Assembly (NCBI GenBank): GCA_019055375.1
Contig: JAHQIW010002308.1
Coordinates: forward strand, 310,001-374,000
Reading direction: 5' to 3'
DNA from: Parelaphostrongylus tenuis
Taxonomy: Eukaryota; Nematoda; Chromadorea; Rhabditida; Metastrongylidae
Length of the DNA: 64,000 nt
In this document: one piece after another, positions 11,967 to 24,500 of the stretch
Layout: every line of letters starts with the position of its first letter
Numbering within the stretch: position 1 is the first letter of the stretch
Made by a program: the position numbers and the translations under genes
Notes under the pieces: generated by a model
Database searches by the model: none
Told to the model about the DNA's origin: nothing
The model's input: only the letters and a program-made list of their open reading frames with translations

Positions 11967-14300
11967 TTTCCAGTCGTACTAAGTTGATATGTAGTGTTTG
12001 AAAAGTAATTCACGTCGATGTTTAGCCTTCAACTTCAAGTACGCAAATTTAAATTACCGCTGAATATCACTAATCGAAATAAAATCTCTAAGCTCTGCAA
12101 ATATCTATCAGCGAGGCGCACATTCAGTCACTGTTATTTACTCAATTTACTCAATAATTGGCTAAGATTAACTGAAAAGTTTGTATGTTTCTTTCTTACG
12201 ATCAGTTATCTTGCACTCAATTTGCACGGAAATCACTTGCGCATAGGCTGCTACGTGGAAATTCTGACTTTCACATGATTTTCGTTGAATGCTGATTGAT
12301 CCAATCTTTCCTGTAATTCTGGTGAAGCTCTACTGGAGCGTTAAAATTTTCAAAACAGAGAACCGCCAAAGTTTCTTGATAGAATAGGTTCGGTAGGACA
12401 TACTTGTTACCAATTTTGCAATCCCACTAGAATGAGATAAATACTTAGCCAGCATCAAGCCAGGAACCATACTCGTAGCGCAGAGCATCTTCAATCTCTG
12501 AGCCATTAATTATTTCATAAAGATAACATTTCATTGTTCTAAAGTGTGTGAGTTTTCCTAGAACTTTATCTTCAATGCCTTGGTACCGACTTTGCTGCAC
12601 AAGAGAACGTGTCGAGGTTCCTCAATAGAAAGGTGGCAAGTTCGAAAGAAGACCAGTGAACTTGCTGAATGGCGCAAAGTATTTGAACATTTATCGTAAT
12701 GAATGTGGAACAAGTGCTCTACTGTTGTCGTTTGCGATGCTTTTCCTTTATTGATCAGTAACATTCGCAGACTATGGCTCTTCATTTCTTACATTTTGTT
12801 GGCTTCTGGACAGTAGTTCTCCGTTGTATCAATATCAACGGTGTTCAAGAAATCGCAGTGAAAGATGCCGTCTGCCGATCACAAAAAGTAGCCTATTCTC
12901 ATATAAATTAGGATCGCTGTAAATCGCTTTAGAGGAAATTGATTTTGCGATGTGTCATCATTGTCCATCCACTAATGCACAATGTCGTCGATTTGTTTGT
13001 CATTAGAAATTCATTTTCCTTCGTACATCGTCGACATTCAAGGAACGAAAAACTATGGACTAAATGACGGCTATTTCTTTTCTTTCCGTTCTTTCATACG
13101 GCATCCAGTTTCTGAGTTCACTCAACTTTCCAATTTTGTTATAGTGTTTCACAGACATTAAAACCGAAAAAAACAGGCGTTCTTAGACGAAGAAATCCAA
13201 GTGCGATTATGATCCGTGGCATGAAAACATATATATTCAAGAGGTGGGGGAACTGGCAATGCTGCTTGAACCATTAGTTGATAGAAATTTTAAGACCATA
13301 TCTTATCAAGTGTAGACCAAAATTCCTTGACTGTTTAACTGAATTTTTATTGAAGCTTACATATCATTTCATTGATATTTGTAAAAATGGTGCTTAATTT
13401 TTTCGAATTTTTTATAAAATTTCTATGGTTATAATGATCAACGTCGCCTACCAACTTTATCCTTTTTGAGATTGAGCATGAATAATTTACTTATCAACTG
13501 CTCACGTTAGTGGATGCGTTGAGTAGCTTAAAAAAGCAAATGAGCTGCTTCTGTTTCTTCACGACTTTGTCCATCACATCATTCTTGGATTCTCATGTCG
13601 ATCAAGCCGAATTCTCCAGTTTTTTTTTTCGTTTTATCACTTCATTTCTGCCCTCTTCAATTGATTCTTTTTCTCAAAAATTCACGATTTCTTCTGTTTA
13701 CTTCCTATGTGTGATAGTGGTCGTTCGTTGTTGATAGGTGATGTCCTTATCAGGCAATACGAGCTTACAATAGGTAGCGCATGCTTACCACTTTTTCCTG
13801 TATTTCAAACTTTAGCCGCCTGTTAGAATTCTTAGAGACATCGAGCATGGTGTCTATGTTGCTGTTCTTCTGTCCTTTCCACAGGCATCAGCACTAGCCA
13901 TGATTTAATCGGTCGCATGGTGTTCTTCTACAGCTTTGATTATGTGAACAATACACTTCTGAATACCCATTGCCGTTATAATGAAAGCATTTGAGTTCAG
14001 ATTTATAGAAATTTTTATGCTGTTCATCAATATTACACACATACTTGTCTTCGTATTTACACAGAAATCGATTTTGGTCTCCTTGTGTGTTTCATTAGAC
14101 AGGAACTATATCAAATTACATTTATCAACTCGTCCCTTTATCGTAGTTTGCTTACGCGAAATGCATAAAGGAATTTATTCTATTCGAATGATCATTGTAG
14201 AGAATTAAGGCTTCTATAGAGTTCAGAGGTTTTGTGAGCTTTCGAATTCATTGTCGAAGCTTAGAAAACATTTAATATTTGTGACGAACGGTGCAATTAT
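11967..14300. other. no supported gene
   Basis: Frames at 12018-12278 (+), 12558-12785 (-), 13510-13734 (+) and 13981-14208 (+) are AT-driven and lack splice context or motifs. Confidence 0.4.
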
Positions 14301-14304
14301 GATA

Positions 14305-15010
14305 TCGTGGTCTTTTTTTCAACCTTCTAGGGGCAAGGTCTCCACTTTTTCCACGACTATTAGTATTCGTTCGATAGCATGACTCTCTGCAATTCTAATA
14401 CCTTACTTCATTTCTAAAAGGCGTTCTTAATGCATTGAAGCAGTCAAAATCAAATAGAGTTTTACACTCAGAGCACGTTCTCGCCGCATGCTCGTCATTT
14501 ATTTGAAAATTATTTCTCTAATCATTTCGTCGATTTTCTAAGTATTCCCTATCAAAAATGTACAATTAACTTTGTTCTATCGTTATATGATTCTATTTCC
14601 ATATTACATTGCCAAATAACCTGCTACTAAGCCTAGGCCTAACCAGCCTCAGGCTAGAAATTGAATATTCTTTTCCCTCATCCAGCGCTCTGTGTAAATC
14701 TTCTCGAAGAGCAAGTTTAGCTTTAGAATTGTCTAAATTTATGCTACCAAATTATTATCCAGTAACCTAAAAGCTTGTAAAGGACCATAAACAAACCCCA
14801 GCTGTCTCGATGCCTTTTGTTGCGAATGTTGCGAAATCTTACCCACACAGCCACTTAAAAGCCCTAATCGGGCAGAAACTGCCTACTGGGTGTGGAACTC
14901 AATTTTAGTTTAGCTGCTACAGCGCGCTAAGAAGGTTTTTTCAAAAACAAGTGAAATGTCGAAGTTGTCGACATCAAGGCTGTCGAATATCTTCTAAATG
15001 TCTGGAAAAC
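14305..15010. repeat. two dispersed-repeat fragments
   Basis: At 14310-14400 a block with 'TTTCAACCTTCTAGGGGCAA' and 'TAGTATTCGTTCGATAGCAT' matches 33105-33190. At about 14870-15000 a block with 'GGGTGTGGAACTCAATTTTA' matches 35335-35470 and 38265-38390. Confidence 0.55.
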
Positions 15011-15342
15011 GGAAAAATTTGGTAGTCAATGGGTTAAAAATGAACTGCGATAAGACATTTGTACTTGAATTGTACGTCGAATGTAGCAATCATTCTCTTT
15101 GAAGTGTTGTATCCTTGGCACAGATTCACCTTTTTATGTTTTTTCTGAATCAGTTTTTGACTTTATGTGTTTGAATGGGCATTATATTTATTTATTTATT
15201 TAATCATTCATTAATGATTGTGAGTAACTCAGAACGACGACGATCATCACCAATCACAGCAGAAAGTGCACTGATTGATAGGATGTATGTGGAGCGCTAG
15301 TCCAGGGTAGCGTGAAAAGAGAACTGTTCCTCCGCACCTAAA

Positions 15343-18300
15343 ATGGCGTGCAATCCGTGTTGTTGCTTCAGTTTGAAGGACAGCGCTGTGATGATTGGCA
15401 TCTGGACACTGGTATGTTCTCTCATCATCAAATACATGTCTGGAGATCATTCCGGTTTGGAATTTGACTTCATCGTATTCTATCACATCTACATCCACCT
15501 TACGAACGTAATAGTGAATAGTTTATAGCTTTTGGATTGATCATGACCACAAAATTTGGTTAACTATAGGGAGCTCACGAAAAATTCCCAAGCTGAGTTC
15601 ACGAAGTTGGTAAGCATGAATTGCTTTGCCCTTAAGGCTTCCCATTGCTTCGATGGGTGGGCCAAGTCATAAAATATCAACTTGAGTTAACCCATAACGT
15701 ACGGCAGGCACACAGAAGTGCACGCAATCATGGTAATCAAGGCCCATGTAGAACCATTCTGTAAGCATTTTTTTCAAGCCTTTTCCATCTTGTAAACCAA
15801 ATACTAAAACGACTATCTTAAAAAACTAAAACGCCTTGTCAATGCTGACCATCAATTACCTAAGCAACACTGGTTTCGATTTCCTTTGTTTTTTCATGAG
15901 CTAATAATCAACGACATGGTTTCAGCATAATCATCGAAAATAACACTGGCTTCAATGTGACGCCGTGTTGGACCGAATGTTATGGGCTACAGTAACCATT
16001 TGTGTGTGTTTTATAACAAAAACTCACGAAGGTCCATCCGTGGTCCGCTTTTTGTCCTGTTTGATGGATTTTAGTTCCCTCTTACGAAGAGGCTAAGCTC
16101 TGAATCATTGACCCTCTACGAGAATTGAGAATTGATTATACACATGAGAACATGGTGGATTTGGATGTGACAATCGTAGTTTAGTTTAGCTGAGAATACT
16201 TCTTTGTCTAAATAAATAATCATTGTAGGTGTATTCAATAGCTTCGCTGTTTTTGTTCGGTTGGCAGACTGGAGTTCTAAACCACTGTCGAACAGTGACC
16301 ATGTCCCAGGCGAACCTGCAGTGCGAGTGGGATTGTCCGTGTGTTGGCGCCTCGAACGCGAGGACCACTCGAATCATTGAAGGTTCACATGCCCACTCTT
16401 TGTCTCTCTCTTAATTCCCATTTGTTCAACTCTCACTCAATACGCGCATCCCGCTTACGTCGCGGTTAGGCATTACTGTGACCATCCTGGGTGTACAGCA
16501 TAGTAGACCTTACACGTATCGATAAATAGCGCGACACAACCAGTTATACTGAACTACCGTAGTCGCAGTGCATTATTACTTATGAATATTATCAGCTGTG
16601 TGGCATAACATTCTTCGCTTGTAACTTCTGCTCTGACACGTTCGAACGCACTTCTCCCTATAGTTGTGTTTTGCGTGTAATAAGGTGTTTCAAAATGAAT
16701 GGAAACAAACTATATAATTCAACGCTTTGGATATGACTAAGACACTCCGCCAGCACGCGCACTGTCGTACGCGGCGAGCAGTCCGTGGTGCACCAAGCGG
16801 TTAATAATGACGCGCGCGTCGAAGCGGGTTGGCAGTGTCTCCCATCTACTCAAAGGGTTAAATCGCGATTTAGTAGATGTACAGTGCAACATTGATATAA
16901 AACAATTTCCAACGTTATTTTTCAAGCTTCATTCATTTGCAACCAGCTTGTAACTTCCGTGCCCACCTCTCGTCTTGGTTCGAAAAAATGCCTTCTAGGA
17001 TCACCTATTTTCCATCATATCTAACCTCCATGTCTCCTCGCAGAATGTGCAATTTGAAGCGGTGAAAAAAAGGGGAAAGAACGACAGCTCGCCAGTCTGC
17101 CAACCGTCCTATTGCGATGCTCGATCTAACTTATTGAGCGTTTTAGGTTTTCTCAATAGCGCAACTTGGTATTATGGGTTGGCAGATGGCGGCAATCAAA
17201 TACGAGAAAGATCGTGCTGCTAACACCCTTCTCCCAAATTACAACACTTATGGCAAGTACGACATACCGTCCTACTACGAGTCGTATTGGCAAAGTCCTG
17301 AAGAACGCTATTACACCGGTTTGTAGGCCTTCTCCTAGTAAAAACTGATACTATTATATTCTAGAACTCAATTTATTTGGTTTACATGGTTCCTCTATCA
17401 CTTCTTAGGCTATTCATTGGAGTTAACTCTCACCCCTTTGAAACCTTCGAGGATTTGATGAATTGTCACTTAATCATTATTTTTAGTTTATTTTTAAAGA
17501 TCTGATGCTTGAACGTCAGCTAATCGAAAACCGGCCGTCATGTTGAACCTGATTATTCTCCACCAAATCGCAATCATCTTATTCGAACCGAGATTTCATT
17601 ATTAGTTCCCTTTACATCCCTTTGCACAAACGTATCAGCTGTAAAAACGCTTGTGAGCTTGAAAGACTAATTCTGGATTTGAACTTATATGTAATTTGGG
17701 GTTTGTCTCACTATATACCTTTTTCCGTGAAAAAGGAAGTGGGCAGTGAATAGAAGTTGAAACAAAATATCCGTTTGAATATCTCATCGAATTTTTCAAA
17801 TGTACAGCTTTCCACAGCTCACGTGAAGCAGCGGTTAGAGGGTGCTCTGAGTCGCACACGAAGTCAATGGTTCGACCCGCGCTCATGGCTCACCAAGCCA
17901 TCCATCCCTCTGGGGTCGGTATATTGGTATCAGACAGATCTCAGACTTGTCTGGGAAAAAAAGCAGCAATGACTTGTACGGTACAGCACGAGGCCACCGC
18001 AGTCATTGTAAAGGCCAGATATGTATTCAATCACCTCTAACGAAGTCAAAAATTGAAGTCGATTGTATGGCGCATTCCTCGGGAATTGATCAACGCCGAG
18101 AGCCTTATCCTTTGTCCTTTATACAGCTTTTCGTGGAATTCCCCCTACCTAAAGTTTGTAAGCAGACTTGAACAGGAGGCAAGCCTCCTGTGCTCTTGAT
18201 GGAAAGAGTTAAGCCCAAAAATTTTTTGAATCAGCGTCACGAGGATTGACGCGGGATGAGATCTATATTAACTATGTAATGCGATGATGATTCAGGATTG

Positions 18301-21300
18301 CGTAAGCGTCCTGCTTTATGTCATCTTCTCTTGATTAATTGTCATCACGCATTCCCTGGCAACGAAGATTCTTGGAATGATCATTTGATGACTCATTTCC
18401 GCTGCTGACTCGATTAATTCAATGTGTGCAACAACTTTTGTACTTGACACATTCCCGTGCAAATCAGAGCATATAGCAACCCTCAAAACCGCTTTCTATT
18501 AACCTTGGTAACTGACTGGCTTGTGTTTCGGCAGATTACGTTCTCTTCAGAGCCAGAAAGATTAAAATTATCATTTAATTGCGTTCGTTGCTTTTCATTT
18601 TGAGCTTTTTTGGCTCTGATGATGATGAAATTCACCCTAAACGTCAATTAGTGCAAAACAGATGTTACACTAGCAATCCTGAAAACCCATTCAACACAAT
18701 AGCGCTAATATTTCGACGGTTCCCTTCTTCAGAGCGTTCAGCTTTTTATAGACCTCCAGTTTTTGTTGAACACAAGCCGCACAGACCTTTGATCAGTGCC
18801 TAGTTCAAAAGAAAGTCTGTCGTGGGAAGCTTTCGAACTACTCATCAAGAAAGAAATAACTCACATAGCATAAAGTGTTCGACGAAGCACCCAGAACAAA
18901 AATCGGCCTTGAGAGTGGGAGACAAAAAGACAGTTTTCAAATTCTGCACATCAATCACAAAGCCAATTCATTTTAGGACTCTTTGTCATCCAGATACTGT
19001 GTCTGATATCGGCATTCTTCTCTACTTTTTGCTTCGGTAGCGCTTATCTACGGTGTTCACACGGTAAGTCTTCACAGCAGTCACAGTGGCACTCATCGAA
19101 TTTCAAGTGAGAAGTACCAACCTCGTGAAAGATTTCTTTTTTTTGAAAAAAGGACACTACGACGATATTTTGCATTTTTGATTAGTTATTCTGAGTTTCA
19201 GAGAAGGTCGGACGGTTCTTCTGATTAGGAAGAACAATGAAAAACCGATCCAATCGCTGGAGAGGAAAGTTTTCTTAAGATTAGTTTGACCATTCGAAAG
19301 CTGAGACTTGAAGCTACAGCCCCACGTCACCGGTTTTCGAAAAGACTTTTCTAAACGTTGCTACAGAAGGAGATTTCTTGGCTTCAGAGATGCATATTCC
19401 TCAAAGACAGAGCTCTTTCTTTGAATTATTGGTAATCATTCGATAGCATAATGGAATTTGATTCCAATGCTGTTTCATGCCTTGAAAAGACCGTTTTTCT
19501 GAAACGCACGTAGGTGAAATAAGCTTCAACGCAGCTGGTAAAATGTCAAATTCCCACGTGGGAGCAACAGAGTTCTGCGCGATTCACGTGGGCGCTGGCT
19601 GCAGCGGCCAATGAACGGTCCTTATGAACGCTTAGAGAAGTATTGCGAGCAGCTAGTCACGTGACCGCCACCACCCACCGCGACGTGAACTGGCTTTAGA
19701 TCGTCCATTCTCACACATCGAATTCAACTATTTTACCTGCTGCGTTAGAACGAAACGGTTTTTTCAGGATATAAGCACGACGTTGGCATCAGGAAGCACT
19801 ATGCTATCTTATGATTGCTAATAGCCCAAAGAAAGAACTCTGTCCGATGAGTTATATGCGCTAGTTTTGTGTGGAGAATCACAGCGCTGCAAAAGAGTGT
19901 TTTGAAAAACCGGCGACGTGGGTCTGTAGCCAGAAATTTCAGCTTTCGAATGCTGACCAACACTCCTATGAAAATTACTCTTTACGAATGAGGTCAGTGT
20001 TTCATTTGTCCCCTCCTAATCAGAAAGCACAGGCTGGACTTCCATATGTTTAAGTATCTTTTGACAACCGTAGGCTGAAACGACCAGAGATCATTAGCGT
20101 TTCAGAACTCTTTCTTAGTTCAGATACTTTCCACCGCTTACCTCTGCAAAATGCTGGTCATCAGCAGGGTCTTTTCTTGTATTAGCTTAGGTAGAGTACA
20201 GTATGAATTATACCAAAATGATTAAGTGGTCTCGGCATTTGATATGGCCATGGTTCATTTGTATCGTCTCATCGATTCTATCGTCCTTGGCTTACTGTAT
20301 AATGTGGTGGGCTGGAGACGTGCGTGACTACTGGATGGCGTTGAACGATTCTGGAGATTATCGCCGTATTCATCAATGTGAGCGTAGTGCTATGACACCA
20401 TCAAATCCAGTATCTTCTACTTTTAATTCAGGTGTATTGTGTGGTTGTTATCTACATGTTCATGCAGACGTCTTGCTGCAACGACTGACGAGTATGAAGG
20501 GAAGCAACCAAAAGTACGGTACAAAATCAACCGTAACGGATACACACGTAAAAGTCTCGATGGATATCATGGTGAGTTCTTGCAGTAGCCTTTAATGAAA
20601 CTCTGAGTGCTTGCATGGACTTTATCATTATGAAAAGATGCCATCATGTGACCAATATAGTGAAATAATAGAAGTGAACTTACCTCGTCCGTTCAGACTA
20701 TGAAATCCATCGACGAACTCCGGAGCAAATCATGAAAAGTCCTTATCTTCACTCTACAACTCGTGAGCTAACAGTTTCTTGTAACTCTTTTGTCACCCCC
20801 CTTTTCCGTATTTCCAAGCGACTTCTGCAGCCATTTTGAACTTCTAAACTCAGCCTAATGCTTTTCTTTCATAGCTGAAGGCACTACGTGGTCAAATTTT
20901 TCTAGTCTAAAAGCTCTTCTAATGCTTTGTAGACCACCTCTGCATGTTCTTCTGTGATCTCATGTCGTGCTTTTCAATTTCCTTGCTATGAGACTGTTGC
21001 CATGAAAGCTTCGAAATCTGATAGTAAAAAAAAAAGATTTCGGAAGAATTTTGTAAGCCGAAACTCTGGAACTTTTTCTAGTGAACAAATTAACACATTA
21101 TATGGAACACAGCTAAATCGAGTTACCTACTTATTTGTATATTTCGGCTCTGCTCAAAAGATATTTTCAGCTTTACAAGAAACCTATCCTTCACGTCGAC
21201 CGATTGTAACGCCGCAAATTTCGCCATCAGCACAGGCAGCGAAATATCCATCTATGCCGCCCTATCCAGTGGATCCTAATGAGGTCGTTTACCTTGATTA

Positions 21301-21301
21301 A
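15343..21301 (+). CDS. LAPTM4-like four-pass membrane protein
   Basis: Six coding segments join in phase: 15343-15411, then 16229-16382 or 17147-17318, then 18977-19063, 20195-20377, 20432-20571 and 21171-21301 (TAA). Exon 1 reads CCCFSLKDSAVMIGIWTL, close in pattern to the N-terminus of LAPTM4 proteins (paired Cys, then a first membrane span with G.W). Later spans are in GLFVIQILCLISAFF, WPWFICIVSSILSSL and INVYCVVVIYMF. The tail ends MPPYPVDPNEVVYLD, with a PPxY-like site as in LAPTM4 tails. The expected role is an endosome/lysosome membrane adaptor; family is inferred from pattern only, and a nematode-specific tetraspan family is the alternative. Single extra bases near 20344 and 20486 break the frame. 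The start is the only ATG before the Cys cluster. Confidence 0.75.
16229..16382 (+). CDS. alternative exon 2a of LAPTM4-like gene
   Basis: The exon follows a TTGTAG acceptor, starts in phase 0 with VYSIASLFLFGWQTG and ends in phase 1 before a weak GTTCAC donor. It carries the end of the first membrane span and a Cys-rich loop (LNHCRT..., QCEWDCPCVG). Its start (V-aromatic-SIA...GWQ) parallels exon 2b, so the two look like duplicated, mutually exclusive choices. Confidence 0.65.
17147..17318 (+). CDS. alternative exon 2b of LAPTM4-like gene
   Basis: After a TTTTAG acceptor it starts in phase 0 with VFSIAQLGIMGWQMAAIKY and ends in phase 1 (...EERYYTG) before GTTTGT. The loop is Tyr-rich (YNTYGKYDIPSYYESYW) and has no Cys, unlike exon 2a. 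The junction to exon 3 gives YYTG-LFVIQIL with the phase preserved. Confidence 0.7.
17830..18125 (+). repeat. tRNA-derived SINE, family 1, in LAPTM4-like intron
   Basis: The head carries AGCAGCGGTTAGAGGGTGCTC and box B GGTTCGACCC. The body has 'CTCATGGCTCACCAAGCC', 'CAGACTTGTCTGGG' and a tail with 'CAGATATGTATTCAATCACC'. It is the closest match to 1-245 and lies in the intron between exon 2b and exon 3. Confidence 0.8.
18515..18735. ncRNA. cluster of three hammerhead-like motifs in an intron
   Basis: Minus strand 18515-18556: CTGGCT, CTGAAGA, spacer, GAAAC, ACA, AGCCAG, with a six-pair stem I. Plus strand 18611-18655: TGGCT, CTGATGA, spacer, then a degenerate TAAAC. Minus strand 18701-18735: CGCT, CTGAAGA, AGGG...C, GAAAT, then AGCG. 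All three keep the stem I-CTGANGA order but have weak stem II or changed core bases. They lie between exons 2b and 3 of the membrane-protein gene. Confidence 0.45.
18977..19063 (+). CDS. exon 3 of LAPTM4-like gene (second membrane span)
   Basis: The exon lies between ATTTTAG and a strong ACG/GTAAGTC donor, phase 1 to phase 1. It reads LFVIQILCLISAFFSTFC then FGSAYLRCSH, a clear hydrophobic span. It joins 20195 (after GGTAG) to give SH-EYSMNYTKM in frame. Confidence 0.75.
19555..19665. promoter_or_regulatory. cluster of three CACGTG sites, one GTCACGTGAC
   Basis: CACGTG occurs at 19555-19560, 19585-19590 and 19658-19663 in an unusually GC-rich ~150 bp. The last lies in the palindrome GTCACGTGAC, the preferred site of MiT/TFE factors (HLH-30 in C. 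elegans). The cluster is about 530 bases upstream of exon 4 of a gene with lysosomal-type features. It may be an internal promoter or enhancer; this is inference. Confidence 0.4.
19880..20015. repeat. dispersed repeat copy
   Basis: It shares 'AAGAGTGTTTTGAAAAACCG', 'CAGCTTTCGAATG' and 'TTCATTTGTCCCC' with 2300-2410 and 25140-25210, and 'TCCTATGAAAATT' with 51275-51400. Confidence 0.6.
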
Positions 21302-21570
21302 AAATCTCCTATTTTTCATAGGAATTGATTAAAAATACAAAAAACAGCCTTTATCTGACTTCCATCTATAGAATCTGAGCATGATATTAGAAAGACAACA
21401 CGAAAACTTCTCTCTTCCATCATATCATAATATTCTGATGATTATCAAAATAAACGGGGAGAAACATAGTTGTCATGATTAGGTGTCAAGATAGTCTTGA
21501 ATGCGTTCTTCTATGGAGACATCTCAATTTCCTTCCAGATGTGTAGACTTTTCTTTTATAGCGGATTCAG

Positions 21571-24500
21571 TATGAACAAGAACCAAAGGCTCGCTACGTC
21601 GAAAAGGATGACCACGTGGCTAACTGGGTCAAGGATCAGCAACGAATCGGTATGCACTGTTAACCTAGGCCGAGCCCCAGCATTTTTGTATTAGAGTGGG
21701 AGAGTGTGTTTTCAGCGCTGCTTTCAGAAAGAGGCGAAGCGAACAGTGAACCGGTGTCGCCTAGCCGATATATGGGACCAGAAATCCCTTTACAGGTCAG
21801 CAGATTGATTCCGCTCAAAAGTTCTATTAGTTTTTTGAGCTCTTTAAAACTCTTTCACGAGTGATAGGTATCCTGATAAAAGATATCAATAACGATACGA
21901 CGATTTCATCTATGTCACCTTGCAGCACTCTCGTTCTGTTCCATCGCTATACGACGGCACGTTGGTCTCGCACAGAAGTTGCCGTCATGGAAAGCATAGG
22001 TTAGCTGGAAAAATCTTCTAAACAGTGGTAGTAATTAAATTTGTTATCTGATCAGTACTTTGTTGGTTGCGCGGTACAAAGTAGATGCACCTCTCCCCTC
22101 TAATTGACAAATTGACGTGAGGGTTGGAACCATTCACCCTCCTTAATCGTTAACCTATTTGATATCCTAGACGGCCATTCTCACCACTCACAACCTACTG
22201 GTGTTTTGCTGATGAAAAAAGTTTTCCTCTATAGAAATCCTTTGCAAGCCGTTGCCCATTGTCCATGCATAGCCAGTTCGAACAGCCTGATCAATGGAAA
22301 CGTTTGGCACATAGACTATAACTCCTAATTCTGTGTAGTAGTCGGTATTCTGTAATTCTGTAGTCTATTGAACTACCTTTTCCCGATCAAGGTGTGCGTT
22401 AGCTCAATATATGTGACCAGCTTCGAGTCCTTCATCCTACTTCCCTCATTTCTGATAGGGAAAAATTCAGTTGTATAAGCTTATATTATGTCAACAGGAG
22501 ACGTAACTGAGCTACGTTTCCCCGACTGACTGCTTATCGTCAGTAAACTAATGAAATCTCTTAGAAAAGGATAAGAGGACTGAGATTATGATTACAGGGT
22601 GCAGTAGGCGATGATTCTGCAGAATGTGAAGTTCATGGTCAGGCAAGGTAATGCATAGAATCGCTGTTCAGTAGGAAGCAGTTTGAAGTGAACAAAGTGC
22701 TCCTGTCCGAATGCCTGAAAGCCAATAATCTCAACGATACATTTATGGCTATCAATCAAAAACTTACTGAGAAGCTAACAGATCAGACAAGAGGAGATTA
22801 AGTTTTGGACGCTGACGACCGATGAAGATATGAAGGGATTCATGAGTCGTGCTTTCACATGGGGTCTGTTGACAAATTCATGATAGCAGTCAATTTCGTG
22901 GGCTGGCCGAAATTCAATTCAAGTTATTGACGCAAAAGTCGCATTACGCGTCGAGATCAGTATTTAATCATTATTTGTAATCACTAAGGAGGCGGTGAAC
23001 AAAATATTGAGACAGTCGTTCTCTTATCCGATTTGCAAAATCGAAAAGACCTTATAAAGGGCCTGCAGGAGTGTTGAAAATAGTTTCAAACAGCCGCGTG
23101 TACCAAAATTCTGTGCATACGCGACGGGAAAGATATGGAACACCGTAGTCTACACATAGCCAGGAATCTGTTAAACGGCCAAGACTGAGAGATTGTGGCA
23201 GCATGTGCCACATTTCCGAGTTCAGTTCTTCTGATTCAAAGCGCTAAGCAGAGTTTTTAAAGCTCGCTGGTTACTACCACCATATAGCTGATAAGACAAA
23301 GTGGAAAAGTGTGGATATTCGATGACTACCAGAACTACGCGCCAAAGAAGCGCTAATAGTTGATATTATAAATTCTAACAGAAATGTTCTCAGTGAGGCA
23401 TCTGCGTCAGTGAGAGATTATGATAGTAAGAATTGTATATATGCGATCTTCCATGTACACTGGTACAACTCCCTGCTGAGATCAAATTTTTGCCAACCAC
23501 TCAATCTTTTCAGATGAATATGAAATCTTCATGTGGAGATGCACTCTGTAATGTGCACTTCTTGAGCACTTAGTTTTCTGTGCAGATAACAAGAAACTTA
23601 CGGAGTTTTCCATTGATTTACGATCTTCTCTCGTGGGGTTAAACTGCCTACCAGTAAGTCTCGAACAACATCGCGACACAGCTGAAATATTATTACACGC
23701 CACTGATTCAAGTAAGATGAAAGACTCGCTTGAAAAACGGTTTCTCTTGGAATTATTGAGAACATCTTCAGTGGAATCGTATGTGACGTAGTATCTGTAT
23801 TAGATAAGCTATCGAATGATAAATAGTCCACTTCAAGCATGGTAAACCCCAATGGATGAACGATTGAACCGCTTCCTAAAAGTATCATCAATATAGTTCC
23901 GGTTTGGTTGCTGTTGAGTGCTCTTCTCTCCTCACTAGCATAAGGATTACGTCGTTGAGTGTCGTATTACTTGAAATTCAAATGTAACCGTTCTGTCAGA
24001 AAAATCTGTATGATTAATCTACACTTCTCTGCCATAGAGTATTTAGATCTTCATCGAGACGTCGATCGAGAAGTCGACATGTACACAACTCATCAGACTC
24101 CGAATCACCAATAGGTGCATTTTTTCAAAAACTTTTATATGGACTACCTTAATAATTACATTAATTGAATGGTTACTTTTTGATAGGGCCGATTAATTTT
24201 CATTACATGGAAAAATTGAGGAATAAAAATCATCACTACTTCAGAAATTTCTCATGAACGAAGAAGACGACGTAGAAGCCGGACCCATTACACCGATTCA
24301 GATTTCACCGATGTGACCGATCGATGGGATCGAGAAGACGAGATGAGAAGAAGGACAAGGTACGATGGCGCACGATTAATTTTCCCTTGGATCCTTAGAG
24401 ATAATTATTTCCGTCACTTTGAAGTGATCTTGTTTTTTTATGACAGCCACTTTTAATTTCTGTTTCTGATTGCAATCATTTGACATTCTTCATTGTCAGG

